Source of the DNA: Atrina japonica
Taxonomy: Eukaryota > Mollusca > Bivalvia > Pterioida > Pinnidae
Direction of reading: 5' to 3'
Length of the DNA: 64,000 bases
Assembly (NCBI GenBank): GCA_030159075.1
Contig: BROG01000351.1
Span: forward strand, 297,001-361,000
Part shown: positions 25,401 to 32,533 of the stretch, piece after piece
Numbering within the stretch: position 1 is the stretch's first letter
Layout of the letters: every line of letters begins with the position of its first letter
Position numbers and translations under genes: made by a program
Notes under the pieces: model-generated
The model's database searches: none
Told to the model about the DNA's origin: nothing
What the model saw: only the letters and a program-made list of their open reading frames with translations

Positions 25401-28400
25401 CAGTGAGGGCTTTCAATCGGTTTTTGAGTAAAACAACAAGTGATAAAAAGTAGCCAGCAAAATGGTATCAGTAAGCTTGGTGTGTAGTATTCCTGACATC
25501 AGTATCTTATGGATCGGGTTTGGTGTTGGTCTGATCATTGACCTACTTTGAAGGAAAACATGGTGGGAAAATAATGCAACTTATGTTGTGGTTAGAGATT
25601 TTCAGGGGAAGTTAATGAATGTTAAGTTAATATTGTTTGTTTTTATTCTATTTACACTGATGCCATATTAATATAAATGCATTTTTCCTGAATAGAAATT
25701 TGATTTTAGACAGGCCATAACAAATGTGCAAACTAAAACCAATGCATGCTATTCCAGACCTTCACATATCAACAAGAAAACACAAATTAATGAGAAATAA
25801 TCATACTTGATGAGTTTAATATAATTACATTGACTTAATGTAAATAACTGCAAACCTGTAATTTGACATTTTTTACATGCATTTTGTATAGATTATATAA
25901 CATGTTTGATGAACTTAGACAGTGTACCATTTTTTATTTAAATCTTGTGCATCTTAATTTGGAAAGCTATTTTCCAAGAAAATGCAATGAATGGTTTATT
26001 TTCAGTCCCAGGTAAAGAAAAAAACATTTTGTGATAGAAAAATAATAAAATGAAATATGATTCAAGAGTATCTATAAATTAGATATTTACATATGCACAT
26101 CAAAATGAAATAAACATTTTCAGTGGTTTTCTTTATTTCAAATCTGAATTCTTTTAAATGTTTATTTTAAAAAAAATCTTATCAATGCATTTATGATATA
26201 CTGATTCTTTTTTTTTTTCAGGTATTCCGTTTAGAAGACTGTCTGTGTTTGTATACCTTACATGGTCATACTGGAAAGATAACAGTCATATTTTTAGACA
26301 CAGTAATACTTTTTTTTCTACTGAATACCCTATAATGAGATTCTTTTTCCATTACATTAAACTTGCATCTTCCAGTAAACCACAGTGATGTATGTAATAG
26401 TCGTATTAGAACACCGCACCAATGTGGAATCATCAACATTACTGTTGAATTTAGAACATGAAGACCTATATTGTTGATATGCCTACAAGATTAGGGGCAT
26501 AGTGTTTTTGGTCCATCTGCCCATTTGTCCAGTTAAGATACTTTTTCTGTTAAACTTCCTTAATTTTTTTAGAATATTTGTTTGGTATATTGCTCTTTAT
26601 TAATGAAATCTATGACAAATTCAGTTGTGGCCGAAATTTCACAATACAGTCTGACCTGTATTAAGGAGTCAAACATACGAAATCATGAAAGTGACCTCTT
26701 TTACAAAGGGGACCCCTTAGTTGAGGGTCTAAGGTGACCACTTGTGCAGTTTAGACTGTATTTGCAACAAGTTATTCTACTTTAAAATCATCATGAATGA
26801 TGGTTCTTGTGGGAAGGGGGGGGGGGCATCTCAAATTTGTCTTGTTTTGCCTTGAAGGTAAATCTTTGATCAATTAAAACTGATGAATTGATTAAATCCT
26901 CATTTTTCATATGATAGCTACTTTAGCTAGCACCTTTTATCTTGTGCTAGCTCAGTTGTATAGTGTTCACCTTACAAATACATGATTTAGGTTTTCCAAC
27001 CTTTAGTGAATTTGACTTCCTTCAGTTTTAAACATGCTGCTGCAAAAATGAAAATCACAGATGAATTGAATGAGACTTACAAACGAGGTATTGTGTCAAA
27101 GTAGACATGGCTGTTAATAAAACATGCAATTTACAAGTACAAAGAGGTTACTTGTGGTCTAGTGATAGACGTTTGTGTTCGTCTAGTGATAGACACTAAT
27201 TTTCGTTTAGTTGTTTTGTTTTAAATGAAGTTCGGCATTCGTTAGCCGCGTAGCATAACTGCCTAAGTCATATTTTGCACCATTTGAAATTAGTGCAAAA
27301 AAGCGAGTCACGCAATTCTGCTATAAGAATGGTGTTGCTTAAAGAATTGAAAGTTAAAGTCATATATAAACATATACTTAATTTCATGTAGTTCAATACC
27401 CAACTTTTTTCAGGGCCCACCATACAATGCTGTTAGTGGTGACTCCGATGGTACGGTCAGATTATGGGATCTACATACAGGTTCGTGTATGCACAAGGTC
27501 AACGCTCATGAAGGTGCAATAGTCGCTCTGACTTGTACAACTAAATTTGTTATCAGCTCAGGGTTAGACAATCATTTAATCATTTGGGAGAGGACAAGAG
27601 GATGTATTATTCATTCACTAGATATGGTAAGTCAATATTTTCATTGAATTGGTATGTGAACAAGATCAGTTAAAGTCACATAACTTTTGTCAATTTCTTT
27701 TAAGACAGATATTCAGTGCAAAGACCCATGGTATTCAGCTATATCATTGTATTTTGATCATTTTGTTAAACACAGGACTTTATCATGGTTAAATGTTCTA
27801 AATCGTTTGTTTCCTGAAATTGATTAAACTTAAAAAAGTAACTTGATTTTTAATTTGATCTGACAAAGGCATTGCTAATTGATTTGTCGACAGATGCAAA
27901 GATATACTGTAAGCGTGGCAGCTGTCAATAGGCTTAATGGATGATATGCAATACAAAAGTTTGTTTACCAGTTCTAACCAAGGTCAAACTAAATACAGTT
28001 TGTTTATTTTTTATTTTTTTGGAGGGAGGTGTTTTTCTTTCGCTGTTTGCTACATTTTGGTTTATGTCAAGAAACTTTTTTTTCTCAAATTCACAGCAAA
28101 TTGATTATAATACTTTACATTTATTAGGTGTTAGATGAAACTGTCAGTGGGCACCTAACTATACAGACTTTAAGATATGCAGTAATAACTTAGTACTGTC
28201 CTGTATAGTGCCTATCAATTACATCTTCTTCTTAACAAGAGTTGTCTATCAATTTTAGGTAGGCTGCGTGACTCTTTGTGTATTTATGTTATTCATCTGT
28301 ATAAAATTGAACATTTTTAACTCCTTCTTGAAAACTAATCATCATAAAATTTTGTATTCATAGCTTCTGTAGGGTAAGGTAATTGCAAATTGTGAACAGA

Positions 28401-31183
28401 ACCTTGTACTCCCAGAACTTCAAACTATTAAAAGGCCCAGTTTCTGCACATCATCAAACTGAATACGGTACATACATTCATTAAGAATATAAAATCATCC
28501 ACCAAAATTGTGAAATTGATGGCACTAGGTTTTATTCTGTATGGTGGTTTGATATGATCATGGAGTGCAAAGTACTTTGTCTTGTAAATTACCTTTTTCT
28601 ATGCATATGTAAAGAGAAAGTGGGTACATTTTTAGAAGCATCAGAAAACCCTTCCAAGGACATAGTTAAATAAATTACCCTGGGAGCACAGGGTCGAGGA
28701 TTGGGCCAACACAGCCATATAGTGATTATATAAGGGTTTAAAAGATATTTATTCTTTATGATAGTGACATCTAATTTTGTGTCTTTGATATTGACCTATT
28801 AACTGCTATTACAAGAGATCCCAGAGGGATCTTGGCACCCACCATTGAATGTTCTTAATTTGATCTATGACAGACTGTTCTTTTCTCTTATTTTGTGGTT
28901 CAACAGTGAATTTGAAATAAAACATAAATATATGTAAAGTGCTTTCTCACAAGATTATATCAATTCCGAATATAAATTGCTATAATCGAAGATAGCTTAA
29001 CCGTACCAGTCAACCTCTAAAATTGAAAATGTTGGTCATGACCTGTATTGAGTAATATAACAAGAGGCAAATGGCCTCATAGCTCGATGGCAAAAGAAAC
29101 AAGAAACATTTTTAAATGTATCCTCAACAACGCTATTTGTTCCATTTTGAGTGGAAAAATTTGAATTAACATTAAAATACAGAATATATCCAGATTATAG
29201 TTGAACCCTATACACATCCCTTGCTAAAACCTCACTTTTAAACTTTTGGCATTGAATGTTTGCCTAATTGTGGAAGGTTATATGGGTTATGCCCCCATGC
29301 ATGTGTTACGTTTCCAAGCGGGGGTTTAAGGCTATAATGGGTCTGATTTGGATCCTGGTTAAGAGTCTAAAGGTTTGGGCAATTTATATAAACATTAACA
29401 AATATATACAAATAAGAACCAAACACTACTTGTGCTTTAACGATAAAATACAACAACAACTATAAATTATTCTAACAAGAATTGTCATTTAACTATAGTA
29501 ACTATTATAAGAGTTTCAGAGAATCACAATAAATTACAGTTTAATTACAGAGATTGAATTATTTACAGTGGGTCTTAACACTTGTTTATGTATTTAGGCT
29601 ATACTGCCAGCTAGTGTGTGTTTTCAGCGCTAGAGTCTGAGACCTAGGGCTCCAACACCACTCCGTGACTGTGTCTCAGCCTTATACAAAACTATACCAA
29701 AACTAGAAGACAATAGTCACTGTTTATCTGTGATAAAAATATTACTACTGTCCTGTTCAGTTATCTGCTTTTACTGTGTTGTTGGTTCAACTCGCAACTT
29801 ACAGACTGACCCCGAGTGATGTTAGTACTTTTATTTATATAAACGGAGGTCAACACTGATTGGTCAATAACTCTTGAATTTACCAAAGTTTCAGCGTTTG
29901 TCGTCGTCCGTCTGTTAACTTTTGCATATAAACATTATAGCATTCCAATGTGAAGCCGCATAAAGTTTGCGAATGAAAACAGGATAAGACCAATAGGGGC
30001 CCTAAATGGGGTCAAAAAAGGACCATAACTTCAATGAGAACCTGTAGGTCAAATTTCATAAACATCCTATCAGTACTTTCAGAGAAATAGCGATAACAAA
30101 CTTTTATTGTCAAAATCCAAGATGGCCACCTGGCAGCCATTTTGTAATTCGATCCACCTGAAAATATACACTGTACAACTAAACCTCAAGGGGAAACTAT
30201 ATGTCAAATTTCATAAAGATCCCTTCGATACTTTCTGAGAAATAGCGATAACAAACTTTAATTATCAAAATCCAAGATGGCCACCTGGCAGCCATTTTGT
30301 AATTCGATCCACCTGAAAATATACACTGTACAACTAAACCTCAAGGGGAAACTATATGTCAAATTTCATAAAGATCCCTTCGATACTTTCTGAGAAATAG
30401 CGATAACAAACTTTAATTATCAAAATCCAAGATGGCCGCCTGGCAGCCATTTTGTAATCCAACCCACCTGAAAATGTACACTGCACAACTAGATCTCAAG
30501 GGGAACCTGTACGTCAAATTTCATAAAGATCACATTAGTACTTTCTGAGAAATAGAGATAACAAACCTTAATTGTCATAATCCAAGATGGCCGCCTGGTA
30601 GCCATTTTGTGATTCGACCCACCTGAAAATGTACACTGCAAAACTTGACCTCAAGGAGAACCTATATGTAAAATTTTATAAAGATCCCTTTAGTACTTTC
30701 TGAAAAATAGGGATAACAAGAATTGTTTAAGGATGGACCATGGATGGAGAGTGATAAGAAAAGCCCACCATCTGTTGATGTTGGGCTGATAAAATATCTA
30801 CATGTACCAGCTACATGTACCAGCTTGTGTTTCATCTTTTGTTATATTAAACATTGCATTCATATATTTTCCATCAAGACACACTTATATCATTTTTATT
30901 TTTGCATTTGTTTTGTGATTTTAAAATTTCTTTTCAGGATCCATGCGGGAACAACAGTATGGCCCTACTGTCAAGAAGCATTCTTGTAACCAGTAGTCAA
31001 AGTTGTATAAATCTTCTAGACATAAACAAAGGTGAAGTTTTGAGGACAGTCCATTTAGGAAACAAGGGGAGAATAGCTTTTGTGAATCAAATTAAAGTTG
31101 TACAGAATACAGTTATTGTCTGTGATTATGCCAGTGAAATGAAAGTGATACAATTTCCCACCATTTTAGAGAAATCGGAGTGA
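579..31183 (+). CDS. SCAP: SREBP cleavage-activating protein, 3' part (17 exons)
   Basis: SCAP is the ER/Golgi membrane escort that binds SREBP through its WD40 domain, senses sterol through its sterol-sensing domain, binds Insig, and loads into COPII vesicles when sterol is low. Seventeen exons with GT-AG borders and consistent phases join into about 1,068 codons: end of luminal loop 1, helices 2-6 (sterol-sensing domain), a MELSDL signal after helix 6, helix 7, luminal loop 7 with a YYNIS sequon, helix 8 followed by CPRNY, then WD40 repeats to the stop TGA. From memory of vertebrate SCAP (about 1,280 residues), the order and most core helices match closely. Residues matching human Asp428 and Asp443 are kept. 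Helix 1 and most of loop 1 lie upstream of the window. CDS span includes introns; exons are listed separately. Identification is secure; individual splice borders were placed by eye. Confidence 0.96.
761..1778 (+). other. SCAP introns 1 and 2 (interrupted by the exon 1169-1295)
   Basis: Introns of 408 and 483 bases. Intron 1 has a G-run near 834-845 and a short (TA)n at 1028-1044. Otherwise nothing recognised. Confidence 0.6.
1169..1295 (+). CDS. SCAP: SCAP exon: TM3
   Basis: Acceptor TTTCAG, donor GTAAGT, ends in phase 2. Encodes [16 protein letters not shown] and helix 3, then [12 protein letters not shown]. Both flanks are almost identical to vertebrate SCAP as I remember it. Confidence 0.93.
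1779..1891 (+). CDS. SCAP: SCAP exon: TM4
   Basis: Acceptor TCTGTAG, donor GTAAAC, ends in phase 1. Encodes [20 protein letters not shown] and [18 protein letters not shown], the most conserved stretch of the sterol-sensing domain. Confidence 0.94.
1910..3186 (+). mobile_element. Tigger/CENP-B-like transposon relic, copy 1
   Basis: About 1.28 kb that is clearly similar to 36538-37892, from 'TTATGGGTTGTTATGTAAT' to 'GTTTGGTTTAAATTTAAGTA'. Near 2798 both copies hold a short reading frame, here starting [19 protein letters not shown], which resembles the N-terminal helix-turn-helix of Tigger/pogo transposases. In this copy it stops early and shifts frame. Terminal inverted repeats were not found. 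It lies in SCAP intron 3 and directly abuts the next element. Confidence 0.6.
3187..4352. mobile_element. TA-flanked TIR element, short member
   Basis: Starts CCGTATATACTCGCTTATAA after TA (3185-3186) and ends with the degenerate inverse (CTTATAAGCTAGAATATATG and G) before TA (4353-4354). Internal copies of 'CTTATAAGTCGA' lie near both ends. Its interior is distantly similar to the longer element 21628-23819. No transposase frame. TA flanks and ends suggest the Tc1/mariner/pogo group. Confidence 0.7.
4545..4596. repeat. (TA)n microsatellite
   Basis: About 26 uninterrupted TA units in SCAP intron 3. Confidence 0.95.
4616..4803. mobile_element. Fold-back MITE, CAGTGGAATC ends
   Basis: Left end CAGTGGAATCTTGTTATCTC, right end the inverse of AGTGGAATCTCGTTTTGTCG. 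About 190 bases, no coding capacity. Widespread type in invertebrates; the family name is not certain. Confidence 0.65.
5113..5240. repeat. Fragment of 'GCTCAAGTGAGCT' repeat
   Basis: 'GGCTCAAGTGAGCTATTGTG' followed by 'CCGTCTGTC' matches the start of the larger element at 11714. Truncated copy in SCAP intron 3, close to the acceptor at 5327. Confidence 0.5.
5327..5421 (+). CDS. SCAP: SCAP exon: TM5
   Basis: Acceptor TTTCAG, donor GTAATT, ends in phase 0. Encodes [16 protein letters not shown] and helix 5 through FVPAIQ. Confidence 0.92.
5422..6692 (+). other. SCAP intron 4 with a dispersed repeat at 6052-6340
   Basis: (CA)n at 5992-6013, then a repeat opening 'CTCGCCGGAATGAAAGTCC' with 'GGCGTCGTTGGCGTCC' and several 'TTTGACCTA'-like pieces. 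The G-rich block around 5750-5830 looks like another repeat fragment. No gene. Confidence 0.5.
6693..6791 (+). CDS. SCAP: SCAP exon: TM6 and start of COPII signal
   Basis: Acceptor TTTACAG, donor GTTTGT, 33 whole codons in phase 0. Encodes helix 6 with TDFFLQ and LSIDIRRME. The two Asp residues match vertebrate Asp428 and Asp443, positions known to affect Insig binding and sterol response. The last two residues, ME, begin the MELADL-type sorting signal. Confidence 0.94.
6981..7331. mobile_element. TTAA-flanked MITE, AGGGGCATTAGCTG family, complete
   Basis: TTAA at 6977-6980 and 7332-7335. Left end AGGGGCATTAGCTGTGTTT, right end the inverse of AGGGACATTAGCTGCATTTT. No coding capacity. TTAA duplication suggests piggyBac- or Kolobok-type mobilisation. 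Relatives at 1-116, 21343 on, and 44509-44961. Confidence 0.75.
7536..7873. mobile_element. TTAA-flanked MITE, 20-bp inverted ends
   Basis: TTAA at 7532-7535 and 7874-7877. Left end ACCTGAACTAGGATCATAAA, right end the inverse of AGCTGAACTAGGATCATAAA: 20 bases with one mismatch. 338 bases, no coding capacity. Lies in SCAP intron 5. Confidence 0.8.
7878..9126 (+). other. Distal part of SCAP intron 5
   Basis: AT-rich. A short direct/inverted pair with 'GCCCCATGTTATTTTGTCC' near 8849 and 'GGGGCAAAAATAACATGGGG' near 8976 suggests a small fold-back element of about 160 bases. Otherwise nothing recognised. Confidence 0.45.
9127..9393 (+). CDS. SCAP: SCAP exon: rest of COPII signal and cytosolic loop 6
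   Basis: Acceptor GACAG, donor GTATGA, 89 codons in phase 0. Begins LSDL, completing MELSDL with the previous exon. It continues through a Thr/Ser-rich cytosolic loop and ends at RMIQRIIM just before helix 7. Confidence 0.92.
9512..9588. repeat. (TA)n microsatellite
   Basis: About 75 bases of TA with a few C interruptions, in SCAP intron 6. Confidence 0.95.
9590..9637. repeat. 21-bp stem hairpin beside the (TA)n tract
   Basis: Arms 9590-9610 and 9617-9637 (AAATGACTAACGACAC and its inverse inside) pair with one mismatch around a 6-base loop. May be a minimal fold-back transposon end or an unstable palindrome. Confidence 0.85.
9774..9957. mobile_element. Fold-back repeat, ACAGTCAAC ends
   Basis: 'TACAGTCAACACCACTAAC' on the left and the inverse of 'TACTGTAGTCAACCCCACTT' on the right. 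Short non-coding inverted-repeat element similar in type to 12943-13115. Confidence 0.5.
10780..11533. mobile_element. 754-bp TIR element with 12-bp perfect ends (hAT-like?)
   Basis: Ends TAGAGATGCTAG (10780-10791) and its exact inverse CTAGCATCTCTA (11522-11533). ACATTA occurs immediately outside both ends (10774-10779 and 11534-11539). Inside are two open stretches: about 50 codons from 11003 ([14 protein letters not shown]...) ending at a GTGAAT, and about 47 codons ending ...NQEALL at 11346 followed by GTAAGT. The ends fit the hAT pattern YARNG, but hAT duplications are normally 8 bases. Product of the open stretches is not recognised. Confidence 0.65.
11714..12706. mobile_element. 'GCTCACC...GGTGAGC' repeat with internal duplication
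   Basis: Opens 'TAGCTCACCTTAACCAAAGG' and 'AAGTGAGCTTTTCTTATCGC', closes 'CAGGTGAGCAGTGTGGCCAA' and 'TGGCCTCTTGTT'. The interior holds two diverged units about 474 bases apart ('GACCAGG', 'GGGTACCCCTCTTT', 'TGAAAAACTAA' recur in order). No credible protein. Repeat type common in bivalve genomes to my knowledge. Confidence 0.6.
12943..13115. mobile_element. Fold-back MITE, TACAGTCAAACTTG ends
   Basis: Left end TACAGCCAAACTCGTATTAA, right end the inverse of TACAGTCAAACTTGTCTACA. 173 bases. Related half copies at 24883-24965 and 62860-62941. Confidence 0.65.
13264..13538 (+). CDS. SCAP: SCAP exon: TM7 and first part of luminal loop 7
   Basis: Acceptor TGTCAG, donor GTAAGC, ends in phase 2. Encodes helix 7 ([16 protein letters not shown]), an NTT sequon, then [20 protein letters not shown]. 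The YNIS matches the vertebrate Tyr640/Asn641 site: Tyr640 is needed for loop 1-loop 7 contact and Asn641 is N-glycosylated. Confidence 0.92.
13539..14500 (+). other. SCAP intron 7, nothing clear
   Basis: AT-rich intron ending in a strong pyrimidine tract. No element recognised. Confidence 0.5.
14501..14990 (+). CDS. SCAP: SCAP exon: rest of loop 7, TM8, first WD strand
   Basis: Acceptor TTCTAG, donor GTAAGA, ends in phase 0. Encodes [20 protein letters not shown], a charged loop with two runs like [19 protein letters not shown], helix 8, CPRNY at the cytosolic face, and IVLKGHLQ that opens the WD40 domain. Confidence 0.92.
15705..15795. mobile_element. 91-bp TTAA palindromic MITE, copy 1
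   Basis: Starts TTAAACTCATCAGCCCCTGA and ends CTTTAGGGGTCAATGGGTTA then G. Same length and layout as 32443-32533 and 60709-60799; the right TTAA has decayed to TTAG. Lies in SCAP intron 8; the rest of that intron (14991-16244) shows nothing else clear. Confidence 0.8.
16245..16360 (+). CDS. SCAP: SCAP exon: WD repeat 1
   Basis: Acceptor ATTTAG, donor GTAATT, ends in phase 2. Encodes [19 protein letters not shown] followed by [12 protein letters not shown], a canonical WD repeat. Confidence 0.92.
16361..17361 (+). other. SCAP intron 9 with C-run and (CA)n
   Basis: C-run at 16444-16470 followed by (CA)n to about 16484. Near 16980-17110 a roughly 70-base unit ('GGTTTTGATAAAG', 'TATATGAA') recurs about three times. 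No gene. Confidence 0.55.
17362..17780 (+). CDS. SCAP: SCAP exon: low-complexity linker between WD repeats
   Basis: Acceptor CTTGTAG, donor GTGAGT, ends in phase 1. About 140 residues rich in Ser, Asp and Glu. The piece [14 protein letters not shown] aligns with the matching linker of vertebrate SCAP, which supports the frame. No stop in frame across the exon. Confidence 0.9.
17806..17975. repeat. 'GACCACC' dispersed repeat, copy in SCAP intron 10
   Basis: 'GAGGAACCTTGCCTGAAGAT' ... 'AAAAGACCACATCTC' ... 'GACAGGTGGTCTTATTAGCA'. Closely related to 56462-56540. A second repeat with 'TGTCTGTCTGTTTGTCTGG' follows at about 18040-18200. Confidence 0.55.
18629..18765 (+). CDS. SCAP: SCAP exon: WD repeat
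   Basis: Acceptor TATGCAG, donor GTAAGT, ends in phase 0. Encodes [20 protein letters not shown] then GRIE, matching the 'SIW' repeat of vertebrate SCAP. Confidence 0.92.
19296..19408. repeat. (CT)n / (CTCACT)n microsatellite
   Basis: About 112 bases of CT, with CTCACT interruptions in the second half. Confidence 0.95.
19631..19770. repeat. 'GCCCC(G)GGCCTG' repeat, copy 1
   Basis: Shares 'ATATAAAGTGCAATAT', 'TTGTTGGGAT', 'TTTCAC(G/A)AACACATC' and a 'CTGTCTGTC' block with 21364-21525. Two diverged copies of one short family in neighbouring SCAP introns. Confidence 0.65.
19817..19902 (+). CDS. SCAP: SCAP exon: WD repeat
   Basis: Acceptor CTTTCAG, donor GTAAAG, ends in phase 2. Encodes [20 protein letters not shown] then TALCFIDN, finishing the blade started in the preceding exon. 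Confidence 0.91.
20024..20716 (-). mobile_element. 693-bp TIR element with a 157-codon open frame
   Basis: Left end AGGCC then TATACTAGGTTCTCAGGCC; right end the inverse of AGGCCATACCAAAAAAATGC and CTAGGTTCTCAGGCC. Minus strand 20227-20700 is open for 157 codons, about a third of it Phe-rich because of an A-run. The rest (for example [20 protein letters not shown]) looks like real protein but I do not recognise it. Probably a non-autonomous transposon carrying part of a coding exon. Confidence 0.6.
20717..21200 (+). other. Rest of SCAP intron 12
   Basis: T-run at 20723-20748, then AT-rich intron to the acceptor at 21200. Nothing else seen. Confidence 0.5.
21201..21289 (+). CDS. SCAP: SCAP exon: WD repeat
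   Basis: Acceptor ATTTCAG, donor GTAATA, ends in phase 1. Encodes [20 protein letters not shown], close to the vertebrate IVAARLNGSLDFFSLET. Confidence 0.92.
21343..21627. mobile_element. TTAA-family MITE, left part, interrupted
   Basis: TTAA at 21339-21342, then AAGGGCATTAGCTGTGTT, matching the element 6981-7331. It contains an inserted 'GCCCCCCGGCCTGG' repeat (21364-21525). It then resumes with 'ACACAGGCATAAAAATTC' up to ATTCC at 21625, where the 2.2-kb element interrupts it. Confidence 0.65.
21628..23819. mobile_element. 2.2-kb TA-flanked TIR transposon, non-autonomous
   Basis: Left end CCGTATATACTCGTGTATAG, right end the inverse CTTATACACGAGTATATACG and G, with TA directly outside (21626-21627, 23820-23821). 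Extra 'GTGCGACTTATCT' motifs sit inside the right end. Interior distantly matches 3187-4352. No transposase frame found. TA duplication and ends indicate the Tc1/mariner/pogo superfamily. It sits in SCAP intron 13. Confidence 0.8.
23820..25174 (+). other. Distal SCAP intron 13
   Basis: Right remainder of the interrupted MITE near 23822-23870, AT-rich sequence, a 'GGCTCTTGTGAGCCTC' mini-palindrome near 24838, and a half copy of the TACAGTCAAACTTG family at 24883-24965 (inverse orientation, ending CACTGTA). No gene. Confidence 0.5.
25175..25347 (+). CDS. SCAP: SCAP exon: WD repeat
   Basis: Acceptor CTCGTAG, donor GTATGC, ends in phase 0. Encodes a charged linker and then [20 protein letters not shown] followed by ASHDHTLR, a WD repeat. 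Confidence 0.91.
25348..27413 (+). other. SCAP introns 14 and 15 (interrupted by the exon 26222-26302)
   Basis: Intron 14 is plain AT-rich sequence. Intron 15 has a 'GGGGCATAGTGTTTTTGGTC' repeat near 26492, a GACC/ACTGTA repeat at about 26649-26761 and a G-run at 26815-26826. No gene. Confidence 0.5.
26222..26302 (+). CDS. SCAP: SCAP exon: WD repeat, short
   Basis: Acceptor TTTTTTTCAG, donor GTAATA, 27 codons in phase 0. Encodes [20 protein letters not shown] then TVIFLDT, matching 'VFRLEDSCCLFTLQGHSG' of vertebrate SCAP. Confidence 0.91.
27414..27626 (+). CDS. SCAP: SCAP exon: WD repeats
   Basis: Acceptor TTTTTTCAG, donor GTAAGT, 71 codons in phase 0. Two blades: [20 protein letters not shown] and [20 protein letters not shown]. 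Confidence 0.93.
27627..30004 (+). other. Proximal SCAP intron 16
   Basis: AT-rich sequence. 'CAAGAGATCCCAGAGGGATC' near 28814 and 'AACAAGAGGCAAATGGCCTC' near 29060 look like ends of dispersed bivalve-type repeats. No gene found. Confidence 0.5.
30005..30735. repeat. 155-bp tandem repeat array
   Basis: 'AAGATGGCC(A/G)CCTGG' occurs at 30119, 30274, 30429 and 30584, exactly 155 bases apart, with 'CCACCTGAAAAT(A/G)TACACTG' and 'TTTCTGAGAAATAG' in each unit. About 4.7 units in all. The two middle units are nearly identical. Ends at 'GGATGGACCATGGATGG', then 'AGCCCACCATCTG' and its near inverse. Lies about 200 bases before the last SCAP acceptor. Confidence 0.9.
30938..31183 (+). CDS. SCAP: SCAP last coding exon
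   Basis: Acceptor TTTTCAG. Encodes the last blade ([20 protein letters not shown]) and ends [12 protein letters not shown], matching the vertebrate 'VPSVLEKLD' end, then TGA at 31181-31183. Confidence 0.94.
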   Translation, partial: DPCGNNSMALLSRSILVTSSQSCINLLDINKGEVLRTVHLGNKGRIAFVNQIKVVQNTVIVCDYASEMKVIQFPTILEKSE

Positions 31184-32300
31184 TGATTGTAGGGAATCCA
31201 TTTTCAATAATGTTCAAATCATGCTTTTTTCTTGTCTCATGTGTGTATAGATACCTTTTTGTTGCATTTACATGTGTTCCAAATCTGTAAAAGGGTGTAA
31301 CAATTTTTGTTCAGTGATTTGCAGCAATATTTAAGTTATCAGAGAAGGACAGTTCCAAAGATATCTACATGAAAGAATGATATAGCCAGTGAACGTCTTT
31401 CCATTTAGCAAATTCATTTATACATGTTTTAGATAAATAGAAGGAAAATCATTCATTTATTTTTCTGATAGATGATTTAATATCTTTATCATGGGTACAA
31501 GATTCCATAGGAATTAAAATTGAACATTTTAACGTAAATGTGTTGCATGAAGAGAGTGGTTGAAATGATAGAAAGGAAAGAGATATTTGTAGTGCTTGTG
31601 TACTTATGTAAATACATATAATATTGGAAACATGTGTGTATAGTTTGTATAATAGAGTAGTTTATAAATCTGTGCTTTGCTAATCATGCTTACAAAATTT
31701 ATATAGTCAATTTAATACTGACAACAAAATTTCAAACATTTTGATCAGTTAATATTTTTTATGATTTTCTTTTTCTGTTTTGAGAGAATTTAAGTAGAAC
31801 ACAAATCAAGTTGAGAATTGAAATCCTCAGTTTAAATATTAGCATAAAACTTTAAAAGAAATTAGTTTTTGGATATCTGTTTTTCAGTGTGTATGAGGTG
31901 CCTGCAAGAATCAGTCCATTACGTGTGTTGTTAAATATAATGTAATGTTGTTTATATGTTTAGTACCTGTGATCAAATATTTTTGGAAACATTCAAAGGT
32001 TATGTACTTCATTATGTTTATACATATTTGCCTGTATTCAAAACTTTGTTACTTAACTTAGTTACTTTTAGAGTGTAAATATATTGTTAAAACTATATTC
32101 TTTTTCCATTACATATATGTAATTAATTTCTTCTTTATATTTTCCTTGACACAACATTGTACTGTTAAGTTTTTTCTGTATTCTGAACTTGAAGCTCTTT
32201 TAACACTTATGGTACATTCAAGTTTGTCCAATAATCAATCATTGAATGGTTCAGCTGTGTGATCAAATTAGATTAAATAAAAGATTTTTATTTTATTTTC
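31184..32300 (+). promoter_or_regulatory. SCAP: SCAP 3' UTR with poly(A) signal at 32276-32281
   Basis: AT-rich sequence without coding potential follows the stop. The first canonical AATAAA I found after the stop is at 32276-32281, giving a predicted 3' UTR of about 1.1 kb. A SINE fragment begins just after it. The actual cleavage site is inferred. Confidence 0.55.
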
Positions 32301-32313
32301 TGACAATCATTTG

Positions 32314-32400
32314 TGTCACAGTAGGTGTCGCCATGTTAAAGAACCCTCACTGCTCAATGACAGTAAGTGCCGAGCAAAGGCCAAAATTTGAAGCCCTTCA
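32314..32400 (+). repeat. SINE body fragment
   Basis: 'GTCACAGTAGGTGTCG', 'TTAAAGAACCCTCA' and 'CCAAAATTTGAAGCCCTTCA' match the body of the complete SINE 48613-48886. Head and tail are missing. It sits just after the SCAP poly(A) signal. Confidence 0.85.
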
Positions 32401-32442
32401 ACAGAAAGAACAACAAATACTCTCCTCAATTTGCAAATTATT

Positions 32443-32533
32443 TTAACTCCTCAACCCCTGAAAAACAATGGACTCTTCTCTAAATCATTGATTTTGACCA
32501 ATCCAAATGTGTCTTTAGGGGTGAATGAGTTAA
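32443..32533. mobile_element. 91-bp TTAA palindromic MITE, copy 2
   Basis: TTAACTCCTCAACCCCTGAA on the left, 'CTTTAGGGGTGAATGAGTTA' and A on the right, TTAA at both ends. Same length as the other two copies. Confidence 0.85.

Noticed and set aside
30119..30600. CRISPR-like array
   Set aside because: The 155-base units are contiguous tandem copies without unique spacers, and this is a eukaryotic genome.
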